Assembly (NCBI GenBank): GCA_933228675.1
Contig: OW121741.1
Span: 16,898,571-16,962,570 of the forward strand
Reading direction: 5' to 3'
DNA length: 64,000 nucleotides
DNA from: Stomorhina lunata
Lineage: Eukaryota > Arthropoda > Insecta > Diptera > Rhiniidae
Shown here: one piece after another, positions 38,225-50,100 of the stretch
Layout: every line of letters begins with the position of its first letter
How positions within the stretch are numbered: the stretch's first letter is position 1
The notes under the pieces: generated by a model
Databases searched by the model: none
The model's input: only the letters and a program-made list of their open reading frames with translations
Told to the model about the DNA's origin: nothing
Translations under genes and position numbers: made by a program

Positions 38225-39268
38225 TAGTTTATTTCTAGTTCTAGTTCTGTTCCAGTTCTCTAATAGTTCTATAGTTCAGTTCTAGTCCTGTTTTAGTTCA
38301 GTTCAGTTCAGTTCCGTTCTGTTCTAATTCTTTTCGAGTTCTGTTTTAGTTCTGTTCTAGTTCTGTTCTAGTTCTGTTCTAGTTCTGTTCTAGTTCTGTT
38401 CTAGTTCTGTTCTAGTTCTGTTCTAGTTCTGTTCTAGTTCTGTTCTAGTTCTGTTCTAGTTCTGTTCTAGTTCTGTTCTAGTTCTGTTCTAGTTCTGTTC
38501 TAGTTCTGTTCTAGTTCTGTTCTAGTTCTGTTCTAGTTCTGTTCTAGTTCTGTTCTAGTTCTGTTCTAGTTCTGTTCTAGTTCTGTTCTAGTTCTGTTCT
38601 AGTTCTGTTCTAGTTCTGTTCTAGTTCTGTTCTAGTTCTGTTCTAGTTCTGTTCTAGTTCTGTTCTAGTTCTGTTCTAGTTCTGTTCTAGTTCTGTTTTA
38701 GTTCTGTTCTAGTTCTGTTCTAGTTCTGTTCTAGTTCTGTTCTAGTTCTGTTCTAGTTCTGTTCTAGTTCTGTTCTAGTTCTGTTCTAGTTCTGTTCTAG
38801 TTCTGTTCTAGTTCTGTTCTAGTTCTGTTCTAGTTCTGTTCTAGTTCTGTTCTAGTTCTGTTCTAGTTCTGTTCTAGTTCTATTCTAGTTCTGTTCTAGT
38901 TCTGTTCTAGTTCTGTTCTAGTTCTGTTCTAGTTCTGTTCTAGTTCTGTTCTAGTTCTGTTCTAGTTCTGTTCTAGTTCTGTTCTAGTTCTGTTCTAGTT
39001 CTGTTCTAGTTCTGTTCTAGTTCTGTTCTAGTTCTGTTCTAGTTCTGTTCTAGTTCTGTTCTAGTTCTGTTCTAGTTCTGTTCTAGTTCTGTTCTAGTTC
39101 TGTTCTAGTTCTGTTCTAGTTCTGTTCTAGTTCTGTTCTAGTTCTGTTCTAGTTCTGTTCTAGTTGTGTTCTAGTTCTGTTCTAGTTCTGTTCTAGTTCT
39201 GTTCTAGTTCTGTTCTAGTTCTGTTCTAGTTCTGTTCTGTTCTAGTTCTGTTCTAGTTCTGTTCTATT
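38225..39268. repeat. 11-bp satellite, unit GTTCTGTTCTA, block 1 (inverted)
   Basis: About 84 regular copies from 38336 on, preceded by a decayed leading edge (TTCAGTTCAGTTCAGTTC, CTAATAGTTCTATAG). Rare variants occur near 38697 and 38880, and one unit near 39235 is shortened. The unit is the reverse complement of the blocks at 40108 and 45239. Confidence 0.96.
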
Positions 39269-40107
39269 TTAAATTATTATCATTTTTGTTTGCGCTTTTA
39301 ATAATGAAGCTTTATGTTTTTGCAATTCTAAACCATTTGGTGTGTTTTTTTTTGCCTAGGCAGATGTTGAAATATTTGTGGAATTATATTCTAAATCCTC
39401 AATTTAATAAACACCAAAATTATGTATACAATTATGCGAAAAATTCACAAAATATAGAAAATCATAGAATATGTTTAAACATATGCATTACTGCAGCATA
39501 TGTTAAGGAGACAACATTTCAAATTTGCATAAATAATACGAGTTTTGTATGCATTAGAAAACTGAATATTTGTTTAAATATACAAAAATAAAGGAAAGAG
39601 GAAAAGGACATTCAAAAATTGTTATGTAGGTGGATTGATTGTAATGAGTCCTAGTTTTCCATACTTTTAACATTTTCTTTTCTAGGCATTAAAAATCGTA
39701 CTTAAATAACTTTCGTGTTTAAATTTTTTAAGCTTTTGATGTTACTAAACATATTAATGTTTCCAAAATTTATTTGAAAAAATAAATTTTTCAACATAAT
39801 TGATATTATGTTGAAAACGATAGTAATTTCCACAGTATTAAAGCTTCAGGCATACTCAACTCATCGGTGTTATTAGACATAAATCACCTACATATCAAAT
39901 ATACCAACAACTAAAACTTTTGTATTTATTTCACAAAACATTGAACATATTGTTCAAAATTGTTGTAGAAATTTGAAAATATCACATTTACAAATGTTTC
40001 GAAAATGTACAATAAATGGTTAGTTGAAGGGATTTGTTGCCACGATATAATTTTTATCCCACTTTATGTTGTATTTAGAAAAATAATCAAATAAAATTTT
40101 GTGTAAA
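39269..40107. other. spacer between inverted 11-bp blocks, with a central palindrome
   Basis: About 840 bp of AT-rich DNA. The frame at 39304-39591 (ATG, plus strand) has no recognisable feature. A perfect inverted repeat lies at 39788-39817: arm TTTTCAACATAA, loop TTGATA, arm TTATGTTGAAAA. Confidence 0.7.
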
Positions 40108-42195
40108 CTAGAACAGAACTAGAACAGAACTAGAACTAGAACTAGAACTAGAACAGAACTAGAACAGAACTAGAACAGAACTAGAACAGAACTAGAACAG
40201 AACTAGAACAGAACTAGAACAGAACTAGAACAGAACTAGAACAGAACTAGAACAGAACTAGAACAGAACTAGAACAGAACTAGAACAGAACTAGAACAGA
40301 ACTAGAACAGAACTAGAACAGAACTAGAACAGAACTAGAACAGAACTAGAACAGAACTAGAACAGAACTAGAACAGAACTAGAACAGAACTAGAACAGAA
40401 CTAGAACAGAACTAGAACAGAACTAGAACAGAACTAGAACAGAACTAGAACAGAACTAGAACAGAACTAGAACAGAACTAGAACAGAACTAGAACAGAAC
40501 TAGAACAGAACTAGAACAGAACTAGAACAGAACTAGAACAGAACTAGAACAGAACTAGAACAGAACTAGAACAGAACTAGAACAGAACTAGAACAGAACT
40601 AGAACAGAACTAGAACAGAACTAGAACAGAACTAGAACAGAACTAGAACAGAACTAGAACAGAACTAGAACAGAACTAGAACAGAACTAGAACAGAACTA
40701 GAACAGAACTAGAACAGAACTAGAACAGAACTAGAACAGAACTAGAACAGAACTAGAACAGAACTAGAACAGAACTAGAACAGAACTAGAACAGAACTAG
40801 AACAGAACTAGAACAGAACTAGAACAGAACTAGAACAGAACTAGAACAGAACTAGAACAGAACTAGAACAGAACTAGAACAGAACTAGAACAGAACTAGA
40901 ACAGAACTAGAACAGAACTAGAACAGAACTAGAACAGAACTAGAACAGAACTAGAACAGAACTAGAACAGAACTAGAACAGAACTAGAACAGAACTAGAA
41001 CAGAACTAGAACAGAACTAGAACAGAACTAGAACAGAACTAGAACAGAACTAGAACAGAACTAGAACAGAACTAGAACAGAACTAGAACAGAACTAGAAC
41101 AGAACTAGAACAGAACTAGAACAGAACTAGAACAGAACTAGAACAGAACTAGAACAGAACTAGAACAGAACTAGAACAGAACTAGAACAGAACTAGAACA
41201 GAACTAGAACAGAACTAGAACAGAACTAGAACAGAACTAGAACAGAACTAGAACAGAACTAGAACAGAACTAGAACAGAACTAGAACAGAACTAGAACAG
41301 AACTAGAACAGAACTAGAACAGAACTAGAACAGAACTAGAACAGAACTAGAACAGAACTAGAACAGAACTAGAACAGAACTAGAACAGAACTAGAACAGA
41401 ACTAGAACAGAACTAGAACAGAACTAGAACAGAACTAGAACAGAACTAGAACAGAACTAGAACAGAACTAGAACAGAACTAGAACAGAACTAGAACAGAA
41501 CTAGAACAGAACTAGAACAGAACTAGAACAGAACTAGAACAGAACTAGAACAGAACTAGAACAGAACTAGAACAGAACTAGAACAGAACTAGAACAGAAC
41601 TAGAACAGAACTAGAACAGAACTAGAACAGAACTAGAACAGAACTAGAACAGAACTAGAACAGAACTAGAACAGAACTAGAACAGAACTAGAACAGAACT
41701 AGAACAGAACTAGAACAGAACTAGAACAGAACTAGAACAGAACTAGAACAGAACTAGAACAGAACTAGAACAGAACTAGAACAGAACTAGAACAGAACTA
41801 GAACAGAACTAGAACAGAACTAGAACAGAACTAGAACAGAACTAGAACAGAACTAGAACAGAACTAGAACAGAACTAGAACAGAACTAGAACAGAACTAG
41901 AACAGAACTAGAACAGAACTAGAACAGAACTAGAACAGAACTAGAACAGAACTAGAACAGAACTAGAACAGAACTAGAACAGAACTAGAACAGAACTAGA
42001 ACAGAACTAGAACAGAACTAGAACAGAACTAGAACAGAACTAGAACAGAACTAGAACAGAACTAGAACAGAACTAGAACAGAACTAGAACAGAACTAGAA
42101 CAGAACTAGAACAGAACTAGAACAGAACTAGAACAGAACTAGAACAGAACTAGAACAGAACTAGAACAGAACTAGAACAGAACTAGAACAGAACT
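40108..42195. repeat. 11-bp satellite, unit CTAGAACAGAA, block 2
   Basis: About 190 copies, nearly perfect over 2.09 kb. Only the left edge is irregular, with 6-bp ACTAGA repeats near 40130-40150. It lies opposite to block 1 across a spacer of about 840 bp, so the two blocks can form a hairpin with arms of about 1 kb. Confidence 0.97.
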
Positions 42196-43847
42196 TGTGG
42201 TGGACATTTCTTGTACTAAACACCTTGCATTTAAATCATATGTTTGTTTGTATTTTTGTATTTAATATTAACTTTTGATTAATTTAAATGAAATACATAT
42301 TCCCAATTTTGAAAATCTTTTTGAAATCTAACGGTCAATGGTTGATTACTTTGCACTCTAGGGTTAATAAGGCAATACCCTTATTTTTTGCGAATACTGA
42401 TTATTTTGTTCATGACATTTGATTAAACTCTGATGGTTCAATAACTTTCTTTAAACTTACAAAACCACGCTACTTCCTTTTCAAACCAACCATCATCCTG
42501 GGCAGATCAATCGTAAGAGAAATAAATTTATTTAAAAATGTATATATAGTGCTTTGGTGTAAAATAAATATATTTAAATTGAAATTCTGTGCTTTCAAAA
42601 TTTGTTTCCGATATTTTTACATACCTTCTACCAGGTAAATTTAACTTTAAAATTTGGAAAAAATAATAAGTCCTTATTATAAATTGTTTAAATTTAGAAT
42701 TATAGTCCGATGTTTCTAAAACATCAAGCTTTCACTTGATTAAGACTCCTAAATTATCTGTGAGCTCAGAATTGAATTGAGAATTAAGGCCAAAAACGAT
42801 CTCTCTAGAAGCTCTAAACCACCTTTCAAAGACCTCCAAAGTGAGGTTAGAAAATCCTTCGAGACAGACCTTTTGCCCATTAAGTCCTCTGGAAAGTTTT
42901 AAACTGGCCTTTCATCGAAAGCGCCCTTTAAAAAGGGAAAATTCTTTCATCGATTCCAAAAGAAAGAAGAAACAACATTAACACAAAGAAAACCAAAAAT
43001 CTCACGAATCACAGCATAAAAGATAATCAAACAGTTCATCACCAACGTTCAGCGAAAGATTTAGGAAAATCAGTGGTATAAAAAATTAAAAAGTGATACA
43101 AGAATTGTGTTAAAATATATCAAATATTTAAAGTATTGGCAATTTCGCATATTTAATTTTAAAGTTTAAGAAAAGAAAAAAAAAAATCCTGAAAAGGTGC
43201 CAAAAATCATAAAAAATCCTCAAAATCTAAAAGTCAAAAAAAAAAAAAATTGCACCAAATTTCCTAGAAATTGCATAAGATAAAAGTGGTAAAATGTTGC
43301 TAAAAATATTTTTTTAAATTTATAAAAAGTTCGTGCCAAAATTTGTCTTAAATGGCTAAAACAAAAAGCCTAAAAATCGTTTAAAATTTGCTTAAATTTT
43401 TTTTTAAATTTCCTTAAAAATTAGTTTAAAGTTTATCTAAAAAAAATGTATTAAAAATATGCTTAAAAATTAGTTTAAAATTTGCTTAAAAAAATGATTA
43501 AAAATTTGCCTAAATTAATTGTTTAAAATTTGCTAAAATTCATTTTAAAAATTTTAAAATAGGATAATTTTTAAAATAAATAAGTGAGTTTCCTAAATCT
43601 AAGATAAAATTAAGTTTTAAAATAAGTTTAGTGTTTAAAATTTATTAAAAGATAATTTGATCCGAAAACCTTATTAAAAAATTTATGTAACGTTATTTCA
43701 CATGGAAACGGTGTAAATCAACAGAATTAAGAAACCAAAAAATAAACATCCGAAGAAACAAAATCGGTATTAATAAAAAAAATAAATGATTTAAAATAAA
43801 GGGTCATAAAATAAGCAAAATAACAATTACTCTTTTGTTTGTAACAG
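42196..43847. other. low-repeat stretch, possible upstream/leader region
   Basis: More complex sequence at 42790-43075 (for example GGCCTTTCATCGAAAGCGCC and CCAACGTTCAGCGAAAG) with an initiator-like TCAGTG at 43070-43075 and CATAAAAG at about 43013-43020. From 43080 to 43700 it is A/T-run rich with repeated TTAAAAATTTGCTTAAAA-type words. The complexity and position before the ATG exon at 44172 would fit a 5' leader or promoter region, but no element is decisive. Confidence 0.35.
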
Positions 43848-43855
43848 TGACGTCA
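43848..43855. promoter_or_regulatory. perfect CRE palindrome TGACGTCA
   Basis: An exact TGACGTCA, the consensus site for CREB/ATF bZIP proteins, in the context AACAGTGACGTCATTAAG. It lies 317 bp upstream of the candidate coding exon at 44172. A single 8-bp match in 64 kb can arise by chance, although the GC content of the motif makes it rarer in such AT-rich DNA. Confidence 0.4.
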
Positions 43856-44171
43856 TTAAGTTAAACAAATAACATTTGTTTATTGAAAAAATGTTGTACA
43901 CATAAATAGGGTTTTCGATGATCGAATTTTCTTAATATAATAAAAGGTTAAATTAAGTCAATAATATAACAAACAAAGATCATAAAGTTAAAAAAATATT
44001 CTACAATAACTACATCTACATAATTAAAACAAAATTTTTAAAATCATGTAAATCTTTATACTACACTAAATACCTATACATAAATCTAATTAAATCAAAA
44101 CAGCATACATCTAAACATCTCTACCGGAAATGTTATTTTTGATAATCTAAGCAACATCCGTTTTCACAACA

Positions 44172-44215
44172 ATGTTGACATCGAAAAAGGCCTTCTTCGA
44201 ACGTCGGACATGTTG
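44172..44215 (+). CDS. candidate first coding exon with splice donor (unidentified gene)
   Basis: ATG at 44172 opens the frame MLTSKKAFFERRTC and runs into TG|GTAAGT, a full-consensus eukaryotic splice donor at 44216-44221. An in-frame TAA 24 nt upstream bounds the frame, so this ATG would be the true start, and the context ACAATG has the favourable A at -3. Codons are markedly less AT-rich than the surroundings (GCC, TTC, CGT, CGG), unlike the other frames in this window. The exon would end in phase 2 and the next exon was not found; if the exon is real, the intron extends over the 11-bp, hexamer and 31-bp arrays to beyond 64000, or ends at an exon I could not see. I do not recognise the peptide. 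The alternative is a chance ORF plus chance donor. Confidence 0.4.
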
Positions 44216-44221
44216 GTAAGT

Positions 44222-45238
44222 TTCTCAAAAAAAAATATTTTGTTCCACATTTTTTTCTGCTAAATCCAATTTTAACATGCAAATAAAAATTTCCTTAAAT
44301 ATTTAACATAAATGCAACCACAACATTCCAATATCTCTGTAAACCATGAACATGAGAGAATGCTCTGTTTTCATTGAATTAATTATGTTATTATTTAAGA
44401 GTAAGTATAATACGTGATCTTGTGTGTTGCATTTCTGTTAAATAACTAACATTACAAATATTTAACAGAATTTCTCCTGTTTTGATTATTTAGATTTTAA
44501 CATTAAAAAAAATAATAATTAAAGAAAACATCAAATTAACATTACCCTATGATCGGCATATTAAAACTATTGAAATTAAAATTTTAAAGGTTTTAAGTAA
44601 AAATTTATATAACGTTGTAGATATATTATCATATTGTTTCCATTTGAACCTTTTGAGTTAATATTTATAAGATAGGTTAAGAACCAAATATTAAGATTCT
44701 CATGGGATGAATAAACTTGTGAAATTTTTATAATGAATTGCTAAATTGAAAATAAATGTGTTTCCTTGGTGATGTCGACGATGGTTTAAGATAAATTAGA
44801 TCCTGTATTTAGTTGTTGGGTTCTAACAAACATAGTAGGCAAAGTTAGGACATAGGTAAGGGAGGGTAAAGAGCCATGACTGTCTCATCAACATCATAGA
44901 GCAGTCCATAATATTAAGAATAGGTGATATATTAATGCCAACCCCTTGTAGTTTCTTTTCAGCTGAGTTTTGTTTTCTTTGATCATTTAGTTTGTTTCAG
45001 TTTTTTTTTTTCATTTTTGCTTCGGGAGTCCATAAATTTTATTATTGTATATGACACTCCACATGATTAGGATAGGACACGAATCCCCCTTCACGACTGA
45101 TTAGCTAGCAAGTTACAGGCTCCCACGTCCTACTCCTTTCATGAAGGTCCAATCATGTTTCTTTGGGAACAGGAATCATCAGAATGTTTGTCAAAAATTC
45201 AAATATTTTTGTATGCTTTAAAAGCATGTTCATTACAA
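44222..45238. other. AT-rich stretch, no supported gene
   Basis: If the exon at 44172 is real, this is the start of its intron. A more GC-balanced patch lies at 45050-45180. No array or RNA gene is seen. Confidence 0.45.
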
Positions 45239-45779
45239 ACCAGAACAGAACTAGAACAGAACTGGAACAGAACTAGAACAGAACTAGAACAGAACTAGAA
45301 CAGAACTAGAACAGAACTAGAACAGAACTAGAACAGAACTAGAACAGAACTAGAACAGAACTAGAACAGAACTAGAACAGAACTAGAACAGAATTAGAAC
45401 AGAACTAGAACAGAACTAGAACAGAACTAGAACAGAACTAGAACAGAACTAGAACAGAACTAGAACAGAACTAGAACAGAACTAGAACAGAACTAGAACA
45501 GAACTAGAACAGAACTAGAACAGAACTAGAACAGAACTAGAACAGAACTAGAACAGAACTAGAACAGAACTAGAACAGAACTAGAACAGAACTAGAACAG
45601 AACTAGAACAGAACTAGAACAGAACTAGAACAGAACTAGAACAGAACTAGAACAGAACTAGAACAGAACTAGAACAGAACTAGAACAGAACTAGAACAGA
45701 ACTAGAACAGAACTAGAACAGAACTAGAACAGAACTAGAACAGAACTAGAACAGAACTAGAACAGAGCTAGAACAGAAC
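45239..45779. repeat. 11-bp satellite, unit CTAGAACAGAA, block 3
   Basis: About 49 copies in the same orientation as block 2, with edge variants CTGGAACAGAA (near 45260) and GCTAGAACAGA (near 45768), and one internal ATTAGAACAG (near 45393). It is separated from block 2 by about 3 kb of non-satellite sequence. Confidence 0.96.
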
Positions 45780-47110
45780 AAACAAAAATACTCTTTCCAG
45801 TTTAAAATTCTTTCAAAAACATAAATTTTTACGGAAATTTATGAGATTTTTAAATTGTGTTGCATACTTTTAGGATGTTCGAAAAATATTTATCTCAATC
45901 AAAACAAACACAAAACTATTTCCAATTTAAAATTCCTCTTTATTTCAAATTGGTTTTAAATTTAAATTTTCTTGGAACTATTTTCATTAGAAATTTTTGT
46001 TTTCCTACCAACTTTGCTTCTCGTTATTATTAAACCTTATGTTGATTTGGAGTCAATGTCAAGCGTATTTTTTGTGGTTTGCCAAACATTTGATTTGGTT
46101 TGACTTTAGTGGCTTACTTTGAGCAAAAAGAAAAAAAGTACCTAGAGGAAACTTCTGAGACAGAGTGCATTAAACTTTTGGCTAGCCTTAAATGTTATGA
46201 AAATGAAGTTCTTGTAAAAAGAAATGAACTAATGAAGGAATGGATGAATGAATGTAGTAGTGAACCATTTAGAAAATTACAAATTTCGATGACACTTTAC
46301 TATGATTATGTCGTTTTCGATGAAGTAGTCTTCCACTTATTTTACCTCTCATACTTATTTCGTGAATTTTTTGTGATTGACCATTTGGAGATGTATTCGA
46401 ACATACCCATATTTGGTAATGAAAATTCTAAAGCTTTTCATGTATTTTTCTGATTTTTGCTGGTAATGCTCATAGTAATTTTTTCTTTTTTGTTGTTTTT
46501 TAATCATAATGATTTTAATTCTACTTTTCTCTATTTTTGCCATATTCATTTGTTCATACATTTACTCCTGTACACATTCATTCACAAAACTATGTAATTG
46601 ATTTGTTAAGTTCAATATGATGTTTTCATCCAATTTCATTCCATATCATCTTCTGTAAGACACTTCATTACATACCTTGTGGAAAATCATTTGCGTAACA
46701 CAACTTCATCATCATCGTCATCATCATGATAATGTTGATCTTAACTTCATTAACTCTGTGTGATTCACAACATTTTGAGTTTTGTGATTTTTGGTTTTTT
46801 CCCATTGAACTTCTCCCCTCAATAGTTGGCCAGAAATTTTGTTAAGTAGCTTGTGTTTTTCTGTCCGGGATGAGAGCAAAATGGTAAAGAACACAGCATC
46901 ATTCACATGACTGGCTGATTTGGGATTTGGTTTTATGAATGAGTGTTTCCCAAAGCAGATAGACTCAACAGTATTGGGTAGGGCAGGGGTGTGTTGGTAA
47001 AGGGGGCAACTAATAAGTTTAAGTTTGGTTACAAATTGATCTAGATTTAAAATAAAGTTGAGGTCGAATTTTTTTTCAGACTTTATTAAGGAAAATTTAA
47101 GTTTTTTGAG
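45780..47110. other. stretch without supported gene, before the hexamer array
   Basis: The longest frame (46100-46453, plus strand) begins at a TTG and its first ATG is at about 46220, so only the C-terminal part would be ATG-initiated. It has no recognisable domain. A (CATCAT)n-like run lies near 46705-46730. Confidence 0.45.
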
Positions 47111-50100
47111 TAGTATTAGTATTAGTATTAGTATTAGTATTAGTATTAGTATTAGTATTAGTATTAGTATTAGTATTAGTATTAGTATTAGTATTAGTAT
47201 TAGTATTAGTATTAGTATTAGTATTAGTATTAGTATTAGTATTAGTATTAGTATTAGTATTAGTATTAGTATTAGTATTAGTATTAGTATTAGTATTAGT
47301 ATTAGTATTAGTATTAGTATTAGTATTAGTATTAGTATTAGTATTAGTATTAGTATTAGTATTAGTATTAGTATTAGTATTAGTATTAGTATTAGTATTA
47401 GTATTAGTATTAGTATTAGTATTAGTATTAGTATTAGTATTAGTATTAGTATTAGTATTAGTATTAGTATTAGTATTAGTATTAGTATTAGTATTAGTAT
47501 TAGTATTAGTATTAGTATTAGTATTAGTATTAGTATTAGTATTAGTATTAGTATTAGTATTAGTATTAGTATTAGTATTAGTATTAGTATTAGTATTAGT
47601 ATTAGTATTAGTATTAGTATTAGTATTAGTATTAGTATTAGTATTAGTATTAGTATTAGTATTAGTATTAGTATTAGTATTAGTATTAGTATTAGTATTA
47701 GTATTAGTATTAGTATTAGTATTAGTATTAGTATTAGTATTAGTATTAGTATTAGTATTAGTATTAGTATTAGTATTAGTATTAGTATTAGTATTAGTAT
47801 TAGTATTAGTATTAGTATTAGTATTAGTATTAGTATTAGTATTAGTATTAGTATTAGTATTAGTATTAGTATTAGTATTAGTATTAGTATTAGTATTAGT
47901 ATTAGTATTAGTATTAGTATTAGTATTAGTATTAGTATTAGTATTAGTATTAGTATTAGTATTAGTATTAGTATTAGTATTAGTATTAGTATTAGTATTA
48001 GTATTAGTATTAGTATTAGTATTAGTATTAGTATTAGTATTAGTATTAGTATTAGTATTAGTATTAGTATTAGTATTAGTATTAGTATTAGTATTAGTAT
48101 TAGTATTAGTATTAGTATTAGTATTAGTATTAGTATTAGTATTAGTATTAGTATTAGTATTAGTATTAGTATTAGTATTAGTATTAGTATTAGTATTAGT
48201 ATTAGTATTAGTATTAGTATTAGTATTAGTATTAGTATTAGTATTAGTATTAGTATTAGTATTAGTATTAGTATTAGTATTAGTATTAGTATTAGTATTA
48301 GTATTAGTATTAGTATTAGTATTAGTATTAGTATTAGTATTAGTATTAGTATTAGTATTAGTATTAGTATTAGTATTAGTATTAGTATTAGTATTAGTAT
48401 TAGTATTAGTATTAGTATTAGTATTAGTATTAGTATTAGTATTAGTATTAGTATTAGTATTAGTATTAGTATTAGTATTAGTATTAGTATTAGTATTAGT
48501 ATTAGTATTAGTATTAGTATTAGTATTAGTATTAGTATTAGTATTAGTATTAGTATTAGTATTAGTATTAGTATTAGTATTAGTATTAGTATTAGTATTA
48601 GTATTAGTATTAGTATTAGTATTAGTATTAGTATTAGTATTAGTATTAGTATTAGTATTAGTATTAGTATTAGTATTAGTATTAGTATTAGTATTAGTAT
48701 TAGTATTAGTATTAGTATTAGTATTAGTATTAGTATTAGTATTAGTATTAGTATTAGTATTAGTATTAGTATTAGTATTAGTATTAGTATTAGTATTAGT
48801 ATTAGTATTAGTATTAGTATTAGTATTAGTATTAGTATTAGTATTAGTATTAGTATTAGTATTAGTATTAGTATTAGTATTAGTATTAGTATTAGTATTA
48901 GTATTAGTATTAGTATTAGTATTAGTATTAGTATTAGTATTAGTATTAGTATTAGTATTAGTATTAGTATTAGTATTAGTATTAGTATTAGTATTAGTAT
49001 TAGTATTAGTATTAGTATTAGTATTAGTATTAGTATTAGTATTAGTATTAGTATTAGTATTAGTATTAGTATTAGTATTAGTATTAGTATTAGTATTAGT
49101 ATTAGTATTAGTATTAGTATTAGTATTAGTATTAGTATTAGTATTAGTATTAGTATTAGTATTAGTATTAGTATTAGTATTAGTATTAGTATTAGTATTA
49201 GTATTAGTATTAGTATTAGTATTAGTATTAGTATTAGTATTAGTATTAGTATTAGTATTAGTATTAGTATTAGTATTAGTATTAGTATTAGTATTAGTAT
49301 TAGTATTAGTATTAGTATTAGTATTAGTATTAGTATTAGTATTAGTATTAGTATTAGTATTAGTATTAGTATTAGTATTAGTATTAGTATTAGTATTAGT
49401 ATTAGTATTAGTATTAGTATTAGTATTAGTATTAGTATTAGTATTAGTATTAGTATTAGTATTAGTATTAGTATTAGTATTAGTATTAGTATTAGTATTA
49501 GTATTAGTATTAGTATTAGTATTAGTATTAGTATTAGTATTAGTATTAGTATTAGTATTAGTATTAGTATTAGTATTAGTATTAGTATTAGTATTAGTAT
49601 TAGTATTAGTATTAGTATTAGTATTAGTATTAGTATTAGTATTAGTATTAGTATTAGTATTAGTATTAGTATTAGTATTAGTATTAGTATTAGTATTAGT
49701 ATTAGTATTAGTATTAGTATTAGTATTAGTATTAGTATTAGTATTAGTATTAGTATTAGTATTAGTATTAGTATTAGTATTAGTATTAGTATTAGTATTA
49801 GTATTAGTATTAGTATTAGTATTAGTATTAGTATTAGTATTAGTATTAGTATTAGTATTAGTATTAGTATTAGTATTAGTATTAGTATTAGTATTAGTAT
49901 TAGTATTAGTATTAGTATTAGTATTAGTATTAGTATTAGTATTAGTATTAGTATTAGTATTAGTATTAGTATTAGTATTAGTATTAGTATTAGTATTAGT
50001 ATTAGTATTAGTATTAGTATTAGTATTAGTATTAGTATTAGTATTAGTATTAGTATTAGTATTAGTATTAGTATTAGTATTAGTATTAGTATTAGTATTA

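Noticed and set aside
39286..39591. 101-codon frame between the inverted 11-bp arrays
   Set aside because: It begins at TTG (first ATG at 39304), has very AT-rich codons and no recognisable domain.
40108..42195. Hormone response element array (AGAACA half-sites every 11 bp)
   Set aside because: The half-sites are all direct, without the inverted partner needed for a steroid-receptor palindrome, and flies lack the corresponding receptor.
46100..46453. 117-codon frame, plus strand, with a charged N-terminal half
   Set aside because: It starts at TTG with no upstream ATG in frame. An AG acceptor at 46109 would leave a phase that does not fit the exon at 44172-44215. No domain recognised.
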